50,791 nucleotides of DNA from Treponema sp. (GTDB lineage: Bacteria > Spirochaetota > Spirochaetia > Treponematales > Treponemataceae): the NCBI GenBank assembly GCA_017645785.1, contig JAGCNW010000043.1:1-50791 (forward strand), written 5' to 3'. Position 1 is the first letter of the stretch; each line of letters starts with the position of its first letter. A program made the position numbers and the translations under genes. This document shows, piece after piece, positions 38,402-46,805 of the stretch. The notes under the pieces are model-generated. The model had not been told where the DNA came from and did no database searches. It saw only the letters and a program-made list of their open reading frames with translations.

Positions 38402-38893
38402 ATGAAAGTCGCTATCTTTTTTGGGTCAAAATCCGACACAGAATCTATGAAAAAAGCCGCCGCCGTATTAAAAGAATTTGGCGTGGAATACAAGGCCTTT
38501 GTTATTTCGGCGCACAGGGCGGGGGAGCTTTTGCGAAAGACCGTCAGCCAGGTTGAAGCCGAGGGCTATGAGGTCATTATCGCGGGAGCGGGGCTTGCGG
38601 CCGCGCTTCCTGGCGTTATCGCCGGAATGACTACGCTCCCTGTAATCGGCGTTCCGCTTGAGTGCGTGTCGGACAAGTCCAACGGTTTGGGCGGAATGGA
38701 CGCGCTTCTTTCTGTGGTCCAAATGCCTCCGCAAATTCCCGTTGCGACAGTCGGAATCGGAAACGCAAAGAACGCCGCTTATTTGGCCGTTCAAATTCTT
38801 TCAATAAAATATCCCGAGCTTAAAGAAAAGGTTCTTGCCTTTAGAAAAAAATTGTCAGACGACGCCGAAAAAAACAAGGACATCGACTTATGA
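38402..38893 (+). CDS. purE: 5-(carboxyamino)imidazole ribonucleotide mutase or AIR carboxylase
   Basis: 163 residues, a complete PurE. Seen: FFGSKSDTESM (phosphate site), VISAHRAGELL (the invariant catalytic His), and GLGGMDALLSVVQMPPQIPV. In the usual N5-CAIR mutase the second conserved loop reads GAAHLPG; here it reads GLAAALPG, with the His replaced by Ala, as in CO2-using class II PurE. No purK is present in the cluster. Class II PurE (AIR carboxylase) has been described in Treponema denticola, so direct carboxylation is plausible. No Shine-Dalgarno; leaderless. It overlaps purF by 4 nt (ATGA). Confidence 0.92.
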   Translation: MKVAIFFGSKSDTESMKKAAAVLKEFGVEYKAFVISAHRAGELLRKTVSQVEAEGYEVIIAGAGLAAALPGVIAGMTTLPVIGVPLECVSDKSNGLGGMDALLSVVQMPPQIPVATVGIGNAKNAAYLAVQILSIKYPELKEKVLAFRKKLSDDAEKNKDIDL

Positions 38894-40344
38894 ACCAAAT
38901 GGAAGAGAACTTTGACGACAAGCTGCATGACGAATGCGGCGTTTACGGCGTGTATATAGGCAAGGGCGAAAACGGAGAGCTTCCCAAAGACGCAAATCCA
39001 GCCGCCACTTGTTACTTTGGATTGTACTCCTTGCAGCATCGCGGACAAGAATCCGCTGGCATCGCCGTTTATGACGGAAAAGAAATCAAAGTAAAAAAAG
39101 ACGTTGGCCTTGTTGGCGACGTTTTTTCTCAGGAAGACTTAAAAAATCTTTCCGGCTATGCGGCGGTGGGCCACGTGCGCTATTCAACCGCCGGCGGAAA
39201 GGGCGTTGAGAACGCGCAACCGATGGTAAGCCAAATGAAGTTGGGAAGCGTAGCGGTCGCGCACAACGGCCAGCTTGTCAACTACGAACAGCTCCGCGAA
39301 ATGCTTGAGGAAACCGGCTCGACATTCAACTCATCCAGCGACACAGAAGTTATCGTAAAGCTCATCGCCAAGAGTTATAAAAAAGGCCTTGAGCGCGCGC
39401 TTACAGATACAATCCAAATGATAAAAGGCTCCTTCGCGCTTTGTGTCTTGACCGAAAACGGTTTGGTCGGAGCGCGCGACCCCAACGGCATTCGCCCCCT
39501 TTGCTTGGGAAAGCTTGGAAACGGTTGGATTTTGTCCAGCGAATCTTGCGCGATTGACGCCGTCAACGGAACCTTTGTCCGCGACATTCTTCCCGGAGAA
39601 ATCGTAATCATAAACGACGACGGAGTTCTTTCGTTTGAGTTTGGAGAAAAGACTTCAAAGAGAAGCTGCATTTTTGAATACATTTACTTTGGCCGCCCTG
39701 ATTCTGTCATGGACGGAATTTCAATCGAGGAAGCGCGCCACAGAATGGGAGCGACCCTCGCAAAAGAAAGTCCTGCCAAGGCCGACTTGGTTGTCGGAGT
39801 TCCCGACAGCGGCTTGGGCGCGGCGCTTGGATATTCGCGCGCGGCAGGCATTCCTTATTCAAACGCGATAGTTAAAAATAAATACATCGGACGCACCTTC
39901 ATCGCTCCGACTCAAAAAGAGCGCGAGAACATGGTTTACGTAAAGCTCAACGCGCTTAAGTCAGAGTTGAACGGAAAGAGCGTCGTTGTCATTGACGACT
40001 CAATCGTTCGCGGAACGACAAGCCGCCGCTTGATTCAAATCTTGCGCCGCGCGGGCGCCAAGGAAGTTCACTTTAGAGTTTCAAGCCCGCCGGTAAAATT
40101 TCCCTGCTACTTTGGAATCGACACGCCAAGCCGCGCCGAGCTTATTTCTAGCGCGCACGACGTTGAGGAAATCCGAAAGGAAATCGGAGCGGACTCGCTC
40201 GCCTTCATTTCTGTTGACGGAATGTTGGAGGCCTTGCGCTCTTGCAGTCCCGAAAACTTTGGCTATTGCAAGGGCTGCTTTACCGGCGAATATCCTATGA
40301 GCGTTCCCGGCGAATTGAACGGAAAGAAAATTAGCGACAATTAA
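38890..40344 (+). CDS. purF: Amidophosphoribosyltransferase
   Basis: 484 residues. It commits PRPP and glutamine to purine synthesis. The N-terminal nucleophile is C16 in HDECGVYGV, so a propeptide of 15 residues (or 12 if it starts at the ATG at 38899) must be removed, as in Bacillus PurF. Glutaminase residues: LQHRGQESAG and VGHVRYST. The PRPP loop is VVVIDDSIVRGTTS. Cysteines in SCIFEYIYF, FPCYFGID and YCKGCF match the [4Fe-4S]-cluster type. The start overlaps purE by 4 nt. Confidence 0.96.
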   Translation: MNQMEENFDDKLHDECGVYGVYIGKGENGELPKDANPAATCYFGLYSLQHRGQESAGIAVYDGKEIKVKKDVGLVGDVFSQEDLKNLSGYAAVGHVRYSTAGGKGVENAQPMVSQMKLGSVAVAHNGQLVNYEQLREMLEETGSTFNSSSDTEVIVKLIAKSYKKGLERALTDTIQMIKGSFALCVLTENGLVGARDPNGIRPLCLGKLGNGWILSSESCAIDAVNGTFVRDILPGEIVIINDDGVLSFEFGEKTSKRSCIFEYIYFGRPDSVMDGISIEEARHRMGATLAKESPAKADLVVGVPDSGLGAALGYSRAAGIPYSNAIVKNKYIGRTFIAPTQKERENMVYVKLNALKSELNGKSVVVIDDSIVRGTTSRRLIQILRRAGAKEVHFRVSSPPVKFPCYFGIDTPSRAELISSAHDVEEIRKEIGADSLAFISVDGMLEALRSCSPENFGYCKGCFTGEYPMSVPGELNGKKISDN

Positions 40345-40358
40345 TTTAGGAGAATAAA

Positions 40359-41450
40359 ATGGATTACAAACAATCTGGCGTTGACGTTGAAGAAGGCTAC
40401 CGCGCGGTAAGCGAGTACAAAAAGTATGCCAAACAAACTGCCATTCCCGGCTTGCTCAGCGACTTGGGAAGCTTTAACGGAATGTTCTCCGTTCCTAAAG
40501 GAATAAAAAATCCAGTTATGGTAAGCGGCACCGACGGCGTCGGAACAAAGCTTGACGTCGCTTTCCAAATGAAAAAATACGACACAGTCGGAATCGACTG
40601 CGTGGCCATGAGCGTAAACGACATTTTGTGCTCTGGCGTTCAAACCTTGTTCTTCTTGGATTACGTTGCTTGCGGAAAGTTGGAAGCGCCTGTCGCCGCC
40701 GAGCTTGTTAAGGGCGTCGCCGAAGGCTGCTTGCAAACAGGCTGCGCCTTGCTTGGGGGCGAGACCGCCGAAATGCCAGGCTTCTACGATGTCGGAAAAT
40801 ACGACCTAGCCGGTTTTGGCGTTGGCGTCGGCGACAAGTCGCAAATGATTACAGGAAAGAACATTGCCGAAGGCGACGTTTTGATCGGACTTTCTTCGAC
40901 TGGCGTCCACTCAAACGGCTTCTCCCTTGTGCGCAAATTGGTTCCTGATTTTAACGAGCCCTTTGTGTTGAACGGAAAGGAAACCGGAAAAACTATCGGC
41001 GAAGTTTTGCTTACTCCCACCCGCATTTACGTAAAGCCTGTAATGCAGGTTCTTAAAAAATATCGCAAGAGCGTCCACGGAATGGTACACGTTACCGGAG
41101 GCGGCTTCTACGAAAACATTCCCCGAATGTATCCAAAAGCCCAGGAAGGAAAAAAGCAGTTGATTTCTGTCATAAACCGCGGCTCTTGGGACATCCCGCC
41201 GGTCTTTGGCGAATTGATTCGCCGCGGCGCCGACGTTGAAAAAGTTTACAACACTTTCAATATGGGAATTGGATTTGTTCTTGCCGTGGCCAACAAGGAC
41301 GCGGACAAGATAATCGAAATGTTCAACAAGAACGCTTCGCAATACTCGCAGCCCGGCATTCCTGACATGAAGGCCTATAAGATTGGCCGCGTGGCAAAGG
41401 CCGCAGGTCCGGTCGAAAGCCAAAAAGACGCGCTCTTGTTCGAGGACTAA
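40359..41450 (+). CDS. purM: Phosphoribosylformylglycinamidine cyclo-ligase (AIR synthetase)
   Basis: 363 residues, standard PurM. It closes the imidazole ring (FGAM + ATP to AIR). Seen: YKQSGVDVEEGYRAV at the N-terminus, MVSGTDGVGTKLDVAF, CVAMSVNDILCSGVQTLFFLDY, ALLGGETAEMPGFY, IGLSSTGVHSNGFSLVR and HVTGGGFYENIPRM. AGGAG lies 6 nt before the ATG. It follows purF by 14 nt and purN follows after 3 nt, so the four genes form an operon. Confidence 0.97.
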   Translation: MDYKQSGVDVEEGYRAVSEYKKYAKQTAIPGLLSDLGSFNGMFSVPKGIKNPVMVSGTDGVGTKLDVAFQMKKYDTVGIDCVAMSVNDILCSGVQTLFFLDYVACGKLEAPVAAELVKGVAEGCLQTGCALLGGETAEMPGFYDVGKYDLAGFGVGVGDKSQMITGKNIAEGDVLIGLSSTGVHSNGFSLVRKLVPDFNEPFVLNGKETGKTIGEVLLTPTRIYVKPVMQVLKKYRKSVHGMVHVTGGGFYENIPRMYPKAQEGKKQLISVINRGSWDIPPVFGELIRRGADVEKVYNTFNMGIGFVLAVANKDADKIIEMFNKNASQYSQPGIPDMKAYKIGRVAKAAGPVESQKDALLFED

Positions 41451-41453
41451 GAG

Positions 41454-42080
41454 ATGGCCGATAAAAAGCGCGTCGCAGTTTTGGTCTCCGGCGGAGGAAC
41501 GAATTTGCAGGCTTTGATTGACTATCAGAAGTCGGCGGCCGCTTGTCCCTACCAAATAGTTTTGGTCGCTTCAAACACAAAGAACGCTTACGCTTTGGAG
41601 CGGGCCAACAAGGCGGGAATTCCTTCTTATGTAAAAAGTCCCGTTGGAATTTTGGGAAAGGAAAAAGCCGCCGCTTCAAGCCGCGAAGAAAAAATGACTG
41701 CGGTAAGCGACGCGATGCTGGCTCTTTGCAAAGAGAACAAGGCGGACATAATCGTCTTGGCCGGCTACCTTAGTGTTTTGAGCGGCGCGATTGTGCAAGA
41801 ATATTCCGGCCGCATAATCAATTTGCATCCGGCGCTTTTGCCAAAGTTTGGCGGCGTTGGAATGTGGGGCGAGAATGTTCATAAGGCCGTTCTTGCCGCT
41901 GGCGAAAAAGAAAGCGGCTGTACGGTCCACCTTGTTGACGCGGGCTGCGACACAGGAAAAATTTTAGTCCAAAAAAGAGTTCCTGTAATGCCGGACGACA
42001 CGGTGGAAACTTTGTACGCCCGCATCGCTCCCAAAGAGCACGAGGCGATCGTCGAAGGCCTTTTGGAATTGTGTAAATAA
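41454..42080 (+). CDS. purN: Phosphoribosylglycinamide formyltransferase
   Basis: 208 residues. It formylates GAR with 10-formyl-THF. Seen: VAVLVSGGGTNLQALID (GAR phosphate site), IINLHPALLPKFGG with the catalytic Asn and His, and VHLVDAGCDTGKIL with the catalytic Asp. An insertion (GILGKEKAAASSREEK) precedes the folate site, as in other PurN from this type of bacterium. Last of purE-F-M-N; the lipoprotein gene starts 19 nt later and may be read in the same transcript. Confidence 0.95.
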   Translation: MADKKRVAVLVSGGGTNLQALIDYQKSAAACPYQIVLVASNTKNAYALERANKAGIPSYVKSPVGILGKEKAAASSREEKMTAVSDAMLALCKENKADIIVLAGYLSVLSGAIVQEYSGRIINLHPALLPKFGGVGMWGENVHKAVLAAGEKESGCTVHLVDAGCDTGKILVQKRVPVMPDDTVETLYARIAPKEHEAIVEGLLELCK

Positions 42081-42099
42081 TTTTGGAGATATATAAAAA

Positions 42100-43020
42100 A
42101 TGTTTTTGTTCATTAAAAAAGCCGCGCCATTTTTGGCGCTATGTCTTTCGCTCTCCTTTGAGTCTTGCCGTTCCACCAAATTTGTAGACGAGCGCACGCA
42201 GATAATGAGCGACGGTTTAGAAATCAACGCAAGCGACGACATCTTTAAAATCTATGACACGGCCTTCTTGCCCGAAAGTCCGCGTGGCGCCGACGAACGT
42301 TCCGCCAAAAACGACGAAGGAAAAAAATATATTTTTATGCGCCTCTATTACCCCGACTACGACAACAAGGCGTCTACCGTAAACATGCTTAAAAAAATGA
42401 TTGTCATGGCCGACCCCAACCCGGAACTTGCGAGCCATTCTTCAATCGCCTTTAATTTGGAAGACGACTATTACGGCCTTACCTTGTATTCACGAAGAGA
42501 TTTAAAAAAAGAAAGTTGCGAAAATCCCGAAGACAATTTGTACATGAAACTTTGCAATCCCTACCGCTCCGTACAGACGACGCTTGCGATAGAAGTGACC
42601 GACCAAGAATATGAAGCGGCGAAAAAAATGTTGGAAAAAGATTTTGCCGAACAAAAGGTAAAGTATTGGGCCACAAAGAATGTTGTCGTCGGCATTGAAG
42701 GATTTAAACGAAAGAAGCTTCCGCGGTCAAAGAGCATTCTTGGCGGCCAGGACAAAAAGAAAGGCTACATTCCGTCGAGCAAAAAGCAAAAGCATTTTGT
42801 TTGCTCTACATACTTGGCTTACGTCTTGCAATCTTGCGTAAAAAAAGTTGACGATTACTTTAGGGCGCGGAACATTTCATATCAAATTGTTTCGCCGACA
42901 GACTTGTATTACATTCCGGGATTTAAAATTTTGTTCACTTCAACTTGGGTTGACTACAAAATCGCGGCGCAAGAATTTACCAAGTCTTCGCCGCTCTTTG
43001 CAAAATACCTTAAGGATTAG
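42100..43020 (+). CDS. Lipoprotein with permuted NlpC/P60 (YiiX-like) cysteine peptidase fold
   Basis: 306 residues. The N-terminus MFLFIKKAAPFLALCLSLSFESC has a relaxed lipobox (Cys23). H113 in PELASHSSIAFN and C235 in KHFVCSTYLAYVLQS are arranged His first, Cys later, with the Cys at the start of a helix in a CSxxxA context, followed by SPTDLYYIPGF. This is the permuted papain-like order of YaeF/YiiX-type amidases. A peptidoglycan, lipid-amide or protein substrate is possible. GGAG lies 11 nt before the ATG. Placement after purN is probably incidental. The catalytic assignment is inferred from motif order. Confidence 0.65.
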   Translation: MFLFIKKAAPFLALCLSLSFESCRSTKFVDERTQIMSDGLEINASDDIFKIYDTAFLPESPRGADERSAKNDEGKKYIFMRLYYPDYDNKASTVNMLKKMIVMADPNPELASHSSIAFNLEDDYYGLTLYSRRDLKKESCENPEDNLYMKLCNPYRSVQTTLAIEVTDQEYEAAKKMLEKDFAEQKVKYWATKNVVVGIEGFKRKKLPRSKSILGGQDKKKGYIPSSKKQKHFVCSTYLAYVLQSCVKKVDDYFRARNISYQIVSPTDLYYIPGFKILFTSTWVDYKIAAQEFTKSSPLFAKYLKD

Positions 43021-43852
43021 GATACTCGTACTCAAAGTCTGACTGGCCGACCATTTCGTTTACGGTGTTGCCAAACTTTTGCGCGATGTTGTAAGTGGTT
43101 TGCTTGATGACGTTTTTCTTTGCGTCGTACTTGTAAAAAACTCTTGAGCGGCGCTTTCCGTCCGATCCATAAACAGCGTATTCGGAAAGAAGGCCGTCGG
43201 CGTTGTAAATGTTCACTTCGCGCGCGATTTGCTCGTTCAAGTGGTTGTATGAATTTATTTCTGTAAGCTTTCCGTCGGGAGAGTAAACATAAATCTTTTT
43301 TACGTCCAAATTTCCGTTGGCAAAGTAGGAACAGTTTTCAACCAGCTTTTGCTCGCTGTTGTACTTGTAAGTGTTTTTCCAAATCAAGTCGCCGCGGGAA
43401 TTGTAGTAAGTCTCGTCAATTGATTCCGTTCCGTCATACTTGTAGATTGTCTTTCCCAACAAGGCGCCCTTTGAGTCGTACTCGTTTTCTTCTGTTTTTT
43501 TTCCGTTCTTGTCAAAAACGGCGCTGACCTTCCAAAAAAGGTTTCCGTCCGCGTCGCAGCAACTTTGCGAGGCCAGCTGCTTGTCGGCTGTGTATTCATA
43601 AAGCATTTTGCTGGCAAGTTGGCCTGTCACGGAATATTCCGCGGACTCGATTTCCAAGCCGTCGGCGTTAAAAGTGTGCTTGTATTTTACCGCTGGAGTT
43701 CTAAAATAGTCTCCAAACTTTGTCGTGATCGTAAAGTCTGTTTGCAAGTAGCTCTTTGGCTCTCCGTTTGGCTTCATAAAGGGGGAATCGTCAAAGGCAA
43801 AAGCCAAAATTCCGCAAGAGATGAAAAGGATGGTCAGAAAAAACTTTTTCAT
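43010..43852 (-). CDS. Secreted YD/MORN-like repeat protein
   Basis: 280 residues. It begins with signal peptide MKKFFLTILFISCGILAFA. From about residue 55 on there are repeated units of about 20-22 residues with Y-x-Y-(D/N)-x-(D/E)-G-x-(L/K) cores (for example YNSRGDLIWKNTYKYNSEQK, NIYNADGLLSEYAVYGSDGK). They resemble RHS/YD or YwqK-type beta repeats used in cell-surface binding. GGAG lies about 5 nt before the ATG at 43852. Its 3' end overlaps the converging lipoprotein gene by 11 bp. No partner or function is evident. Confidence 0.7.
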   Translation of the reverse strand: MKKFFLTILFISCGILAFAFDDSPFMKPNGEPKSYLQTDFTITTKFGDYFRTPAVKYKHTFNADGLEIESAEYSVTGQLASKMLYEYTADKQLASQSCCDADGNLFWKVSAVFDKNGKKTEENEYDSKGALLGKTIYKYDGTESIDETYYNSRGDLIWKNTYKYNSEQKLVENCSYFANGNLDVKKIYVYSPDGKLTEINSYNHLNEQIAREVNIYNADGLLSEYAVYGSDGKRRSRVFYKYDAKKNVIKQTTYNIAQKFGNTVNEMVGQSDFEYEYPNP

Positions 43853-43885
43853 ATGAATCTCCAAAAAGCGTCTTTGCTTGCGCTT

Positions 43886-43914
43886 ATTATCCATCATATT
43901 GAAGAAAATGTCTA
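43886..43914 (-). promoter_or_regulatory. Promoter of the YD-repeat gene
   Basis: -35 TAGACA (43909-43914), 17-bp spacer, -10 GATAAT (43886-43891). The -35 of the divergent carrier gene (43899-43904) lies within this spacer, so the two promoters overlap. Confidence 0.55.
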
Positions 43915-43927
43915 GTAGCGGTAGAAT
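43899..43927 (+). promoter_or_regulatory. Promoter of the AEC carrier gene (leaderless type)
   Basis: -35 TTGAAG (43899-43904), 17-bp spacer, -10 TAGAAT (43922-43927), then 6 nt to the ATG at 43934. Confidence 0.6.
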
Positions 43928-43933
43928 GGCGCT

Positions 43934-44890
43934 ATGTATTTAACTGTGGCGCGCCAACTTTTGGTTATGGCGCTTATCGTAATTATAAGCTTTTTCTTTT
44001 CGCGAAAAAACAAATTTGGCCAAAGCGCCTCGCAGTATTTGAGCCGTTTGCTTCTATATGTAATAAATCCCTGCATGATTGTATCCGCCTTTGACGCGGA
44101 CTTTAGCGGCGAAAAGTTAAAGTCGCTTGGCCTTGCGATTGGGGTAAGCTTTGTCTTCCACTTTGTGATGATTGCGATCGCAACGATTTTGTTCGCTTTT
44201 AGGCGGAACGTTAGCCAAGACCAAGAAGCGGCCCGCGACTGCCTTAGCAAAATTGGAATCGTTTTCACCAATTCGGGCTTTATTGGCATTCCCCTTATAA
44301 ACGGAGTCTTTGGTCCAGGCGGCGTATTTTATTTGATGGGCTATATTTTGGTCTTTAACGTCTTGCTTTGGGTTTGGGGCGAATGGCTTATGACCGGTTC
44401 GATTAGGCCGCTAAAAATAATTTTAAATCCAAACGTTTTGGCTTGCGCCGCCGGCCTTGCGCTTTTTTGCGCGCCCTTTAGATTGCCTTATGTTGTCGCT
44501 GAGCCGTTAAAGATGATCGGCGCCTGCAACGGAGCCGTCAGCATGATATTGCTTGGCCTTTTGTTCGCTTCGTTTGACGCGGCCTCGAAAGGCAAGGCTT
44601 ATGTAAAGCCCTTGGCCCGCGACGTTCTTATGCGCCTTGTCGTGTGCCCCTTGATTTTGCTTTGCGCGACGCTTTTTGCCATGCGCAATTTTTCTTCCGT
44701 CTCGGAAATTCAATTGATAATGAACGTGCTCTTTATCGCGGCCGCTTGCCCGGTCGGAATGAGCGTCTCAAGTTTTGCGGTGGTGTTCAAAAAGGACGCG
44801 GACTACGCAAGCCTTTTGGTGGCCGTCTCCAGCGCCGCCTGCGTGCTCACGATTCCCCTTTTGGTCGCCCTGCTTGAAGCGCTAGTTTAG
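43934..44890 (+). CDS. Auxin efflux carrier (AEC) family transporter
   Basis: 318 residues with about ten membrane helices in two five-helix halves. Seen: LSRLLLYVINPCMIVSAF (the first crossover Asn-Pro), GIVFTNSGFIGIPLINGVFG, and the C-terminal AAACPVGMSVSSFAVVF. Bacterial AEC proteins export or take up small organic acids such as malate or malonate; the substrate is not clear. No Shine-Dalgarno. Its last 44 bp overlap the 3' end of the converging uvrC gene. Confidence 0.86.
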   Translation: MYLTVARQLLVMALIVIISFFFSRKNKFGQSASQYLSRLLLYVINPCMIVSAFDADFSGEKLKSLGLAIGVSFVFHFVMIAIATILFAFRRNVSQDQEAARDCLSKIGIVFTNSGFIGIPLINGVFGPGGVFYLMGYILVFNVLLWVWGEWLMTGSIRPLKIILNPNVLACAAGLALFCAPFRLPYVVAEPLKMIGACNGAVSMILLGLLFASFDAASKGKAYVKPLARDVLMRLVVCPLILLCATLFAMRNFSSVSEIQLIMNVLFIAAACPVGMSVSSFAVVFKKDADYASLLVAVSSAACVLTIPLLVALLEALV

Positions 44891-46790
44891 ATATCCATTC
44901 ATTATGCGCCGCGATTTCCTTCGTCGTGCCGGCCTCTTTTAGCGACTGCATTTGCTCTTCTTTCTTTTTGTTGCGCTCTTGGCTAAGGCGGCGCGCGGCT
45001 TGCAAAATTTCCGCGGCCTTGTCGGCCTTTACGCCAAGCGCTTGGACCACTTGCTCTTCAGTCGCGGCGGCAAGGTTTTGTATCGTGACAAATTTTTGCG
45101 TGAGAATTTTTTCGCGCTTGGAACCGATTCCGGGCAATTGCGAAAAGGCGGACACGACGTTTTCTTTTGTCCTAAGGCGCTGGTTTCGGCTTGTGGCAAA
45201 GCGGTGGGTTTCGTCGCGCACGCGCTGCAACAGGCGCAAGGCGTCGCTGCGCTTTGGAAGGCTTATGGGGTTTGGATCGCCCGGCCTGTAAATTTCTTCG
45301 TCGCGTTTGGCCAAGCCGGCGACAGGTATGTCCAGGTCCAGCGCCTTTAGCACGCCTTCAACCGCGTTCACTTGGCCGATGCCGCCGTCAATAAGTATAA
45401 GGTCGGGAAGTTCCGCGCCTTCGTTTAAAAGGCGGGTGTAGCGCCTTGTGGCGGCCTCTCGCATTGAGGCAAAGTCGTCTATGATTCCGTTTGTGGTCTT
45501 TAAGCGAAAGTAGCGGTAATTCTTTTTGTCCGGGTTTCCGTTGTAAAAACTGATTAGGGAGGCCACAGGGAATTTTCCGCCGATGTGCGCTATGTCAAAG
45601 CCTTCTATTCTTACGGGCAAGTTTTTAAGGCGCAGCTCTTCCTTTAGTTCCTGCAAGGCGGGTATGTCTCCCCGTTCCCTCAAGCGGCGAATTATGTCCT
45701 CGTGGGCGTTTTGGCTTGCCATGTCCAAGGCGGCCTTGTGGCGTTTGTAGTTTTCCATTCCTTCGGCGACCAAAACGATTTTTGTTTGACCCTTGAAATT
45801 TTCTTTGAGCCAGCGTTCCATAAAGTCCAAGCCGTTTTGCGTGGGGACGTAAATTGCCGGCGGAAAGTCAGCGTCGTCGCCGTAATAGGCGTTGATGAAT
45901 TCCGGCAAAAGCTCCTCGTCTTCGTTGAGGCTGGTGACCCTGTAATTGTCGCGGCCCTGGACCTTTCCTTCGCGAATTTTAAGGACGGTAAAGCTTGCAA
46001 GCTCTCCCTCCCGCCAAAAGGCAATGTAGTCCCGGTCTTCGGCGCTAAAGTCTTCGACGATGTTTTGGCTTTGCATTATCGCAAGCGCCTTGATTCCGTC
46101 CCTCAGGCGGGCCGCTTTTTCAAAATTCAAGGCCTTGGCCGCCTCTTTCATCTTGCGCTCGAGCTTTTCTTCGGTTTCCTTGCCTTTTCCCTCAAGCAGC
46201 TCCGAAATTTCTCCGATATAAGCATTGTAGGAGTCTTTGTCGATTTTTTTGCAGCAGGGAGCCTTGCAGCGGCCTATGTGGTAGTAGAGGCAAGGGTAGT
46301 CCCGTTCCCTAAACTGCTTGCAGTGGCGCAGGGGATAGAGCTTGTAGAGGGTGTCGATAAAGGCTTCCAGCGCCGTGACGTCAGGATAGGGGCCAAAGTA
46401 AAGGGAGCCGTCCTGGACCATTTGCCGGGTCTTGAAGACGCGGGGAAACTTTTCGTTTGTCACCCGCAGGACCGGATAGGACTTTCCGTCCTTTAGGTCG
46501 ATGTTGTAGCGCGGCGTGTATTTTTTTATTAAATTGTTTTCCAGCAGGAACGCTTCGTATTCGTTCGCTGTTGTGATATACTCAATTGATTGGGCGCGGG
46601 AAATCAAAATGCGAGTTTTGATGTCCTTGCCTTTTGAAAAGTAAGAGCTAAGGCGGTTTTTGAGATTTTTTGCCTTGCTCACGTAAATGACGGTTCCCTG
46701 CGGATTTTTCCACAAGTAAACTCCGCTGGAAGAGGGAGCCGTTAGCGCGGTTTGATGCAAAATTTCTCTGACCGAATTTGTTGAATTCAT
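44847..46790 (-). CDS. uvrC: Excinuclease ABC subunit C
   Basis: 647 residues from the ATG at 46790. It makes the two incisions in nucleotide excision repair. Order: GIY-YIG domain (SGVYLWKNPQGTVIYVSKAKNLKNRL; V-Y-V in place of I-G), an HCKQFRERDYPCLYYHIGRCKAPCC cysteine region, the UVR motif (KEAAKALNFEKAARLRDGIKAL), the RNase-H-like endonuclease domain (IEGFDIAHIGG...LILIDGGIGQVNA), and helix-hairpin-helix motifs (QLPGIGSKREKILTQKF). An in-frame TTG at 46802 would add four residues. There is no Shine-Dalgarno. Only 15 bp separate it from the divergent LamG gene. Confidence 0.95.
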   Translation of the reverse strand: MNSTNSVREILHQTALTAPSSSGVYLWKNPQGTVIYVSKAKNLKNRLSSYFSKGKDIKTRILISRAQSIEYITTANEYEAFLLENNLIKKYTPRYNIDLKDGKSYPVLRVTNEKFPRVFKTRQMVQDGSLYFGPYPDVTALEAFIDTLYKLYPLRHCKQFRERDYPCLYYHIGRCKAPCCKKIDKDSYNAYIGEISELLEGKGKETEEKLERKMKEAAKALNFEKAARLRDGIKALAIMQSQNIVEDFSAEDRDYIAFWREGELASFTVLKIREGKVQGRDNYRVTSLNEDEELLPEFINAYYGDDADFPPAIYVPTQNGLDFMERWLKENFKGQTKIVLVAEGMENYKRHKAALDMASQNAHEDIIRRLRERGDIPALQELKEELRLKNLPVRIEGFDIAHIGGKFPVASLISFYNGNPDKKNYRYFRLKTTNGIIDDFASMREAATRRYTRLLNEGAELPDLILIDGGIGQVNAVEGVLKALDLDIPVAGLAKRDEEIYRPGDPNPISLPKRSDALRLLQRVRDETHRFATSRNQRLRTKENVVSAFSQLPGIGSKREKILTQKFVTIQNLAAATEEQVVQALGVKADKAAEILQAARRLSQERNKKKEEQMQSLKEAGTTKEIAAHNEWISKLALQAGRPKGES

Positions 46791-46805
46791 AATTGGGGAC
46801 AAGCG

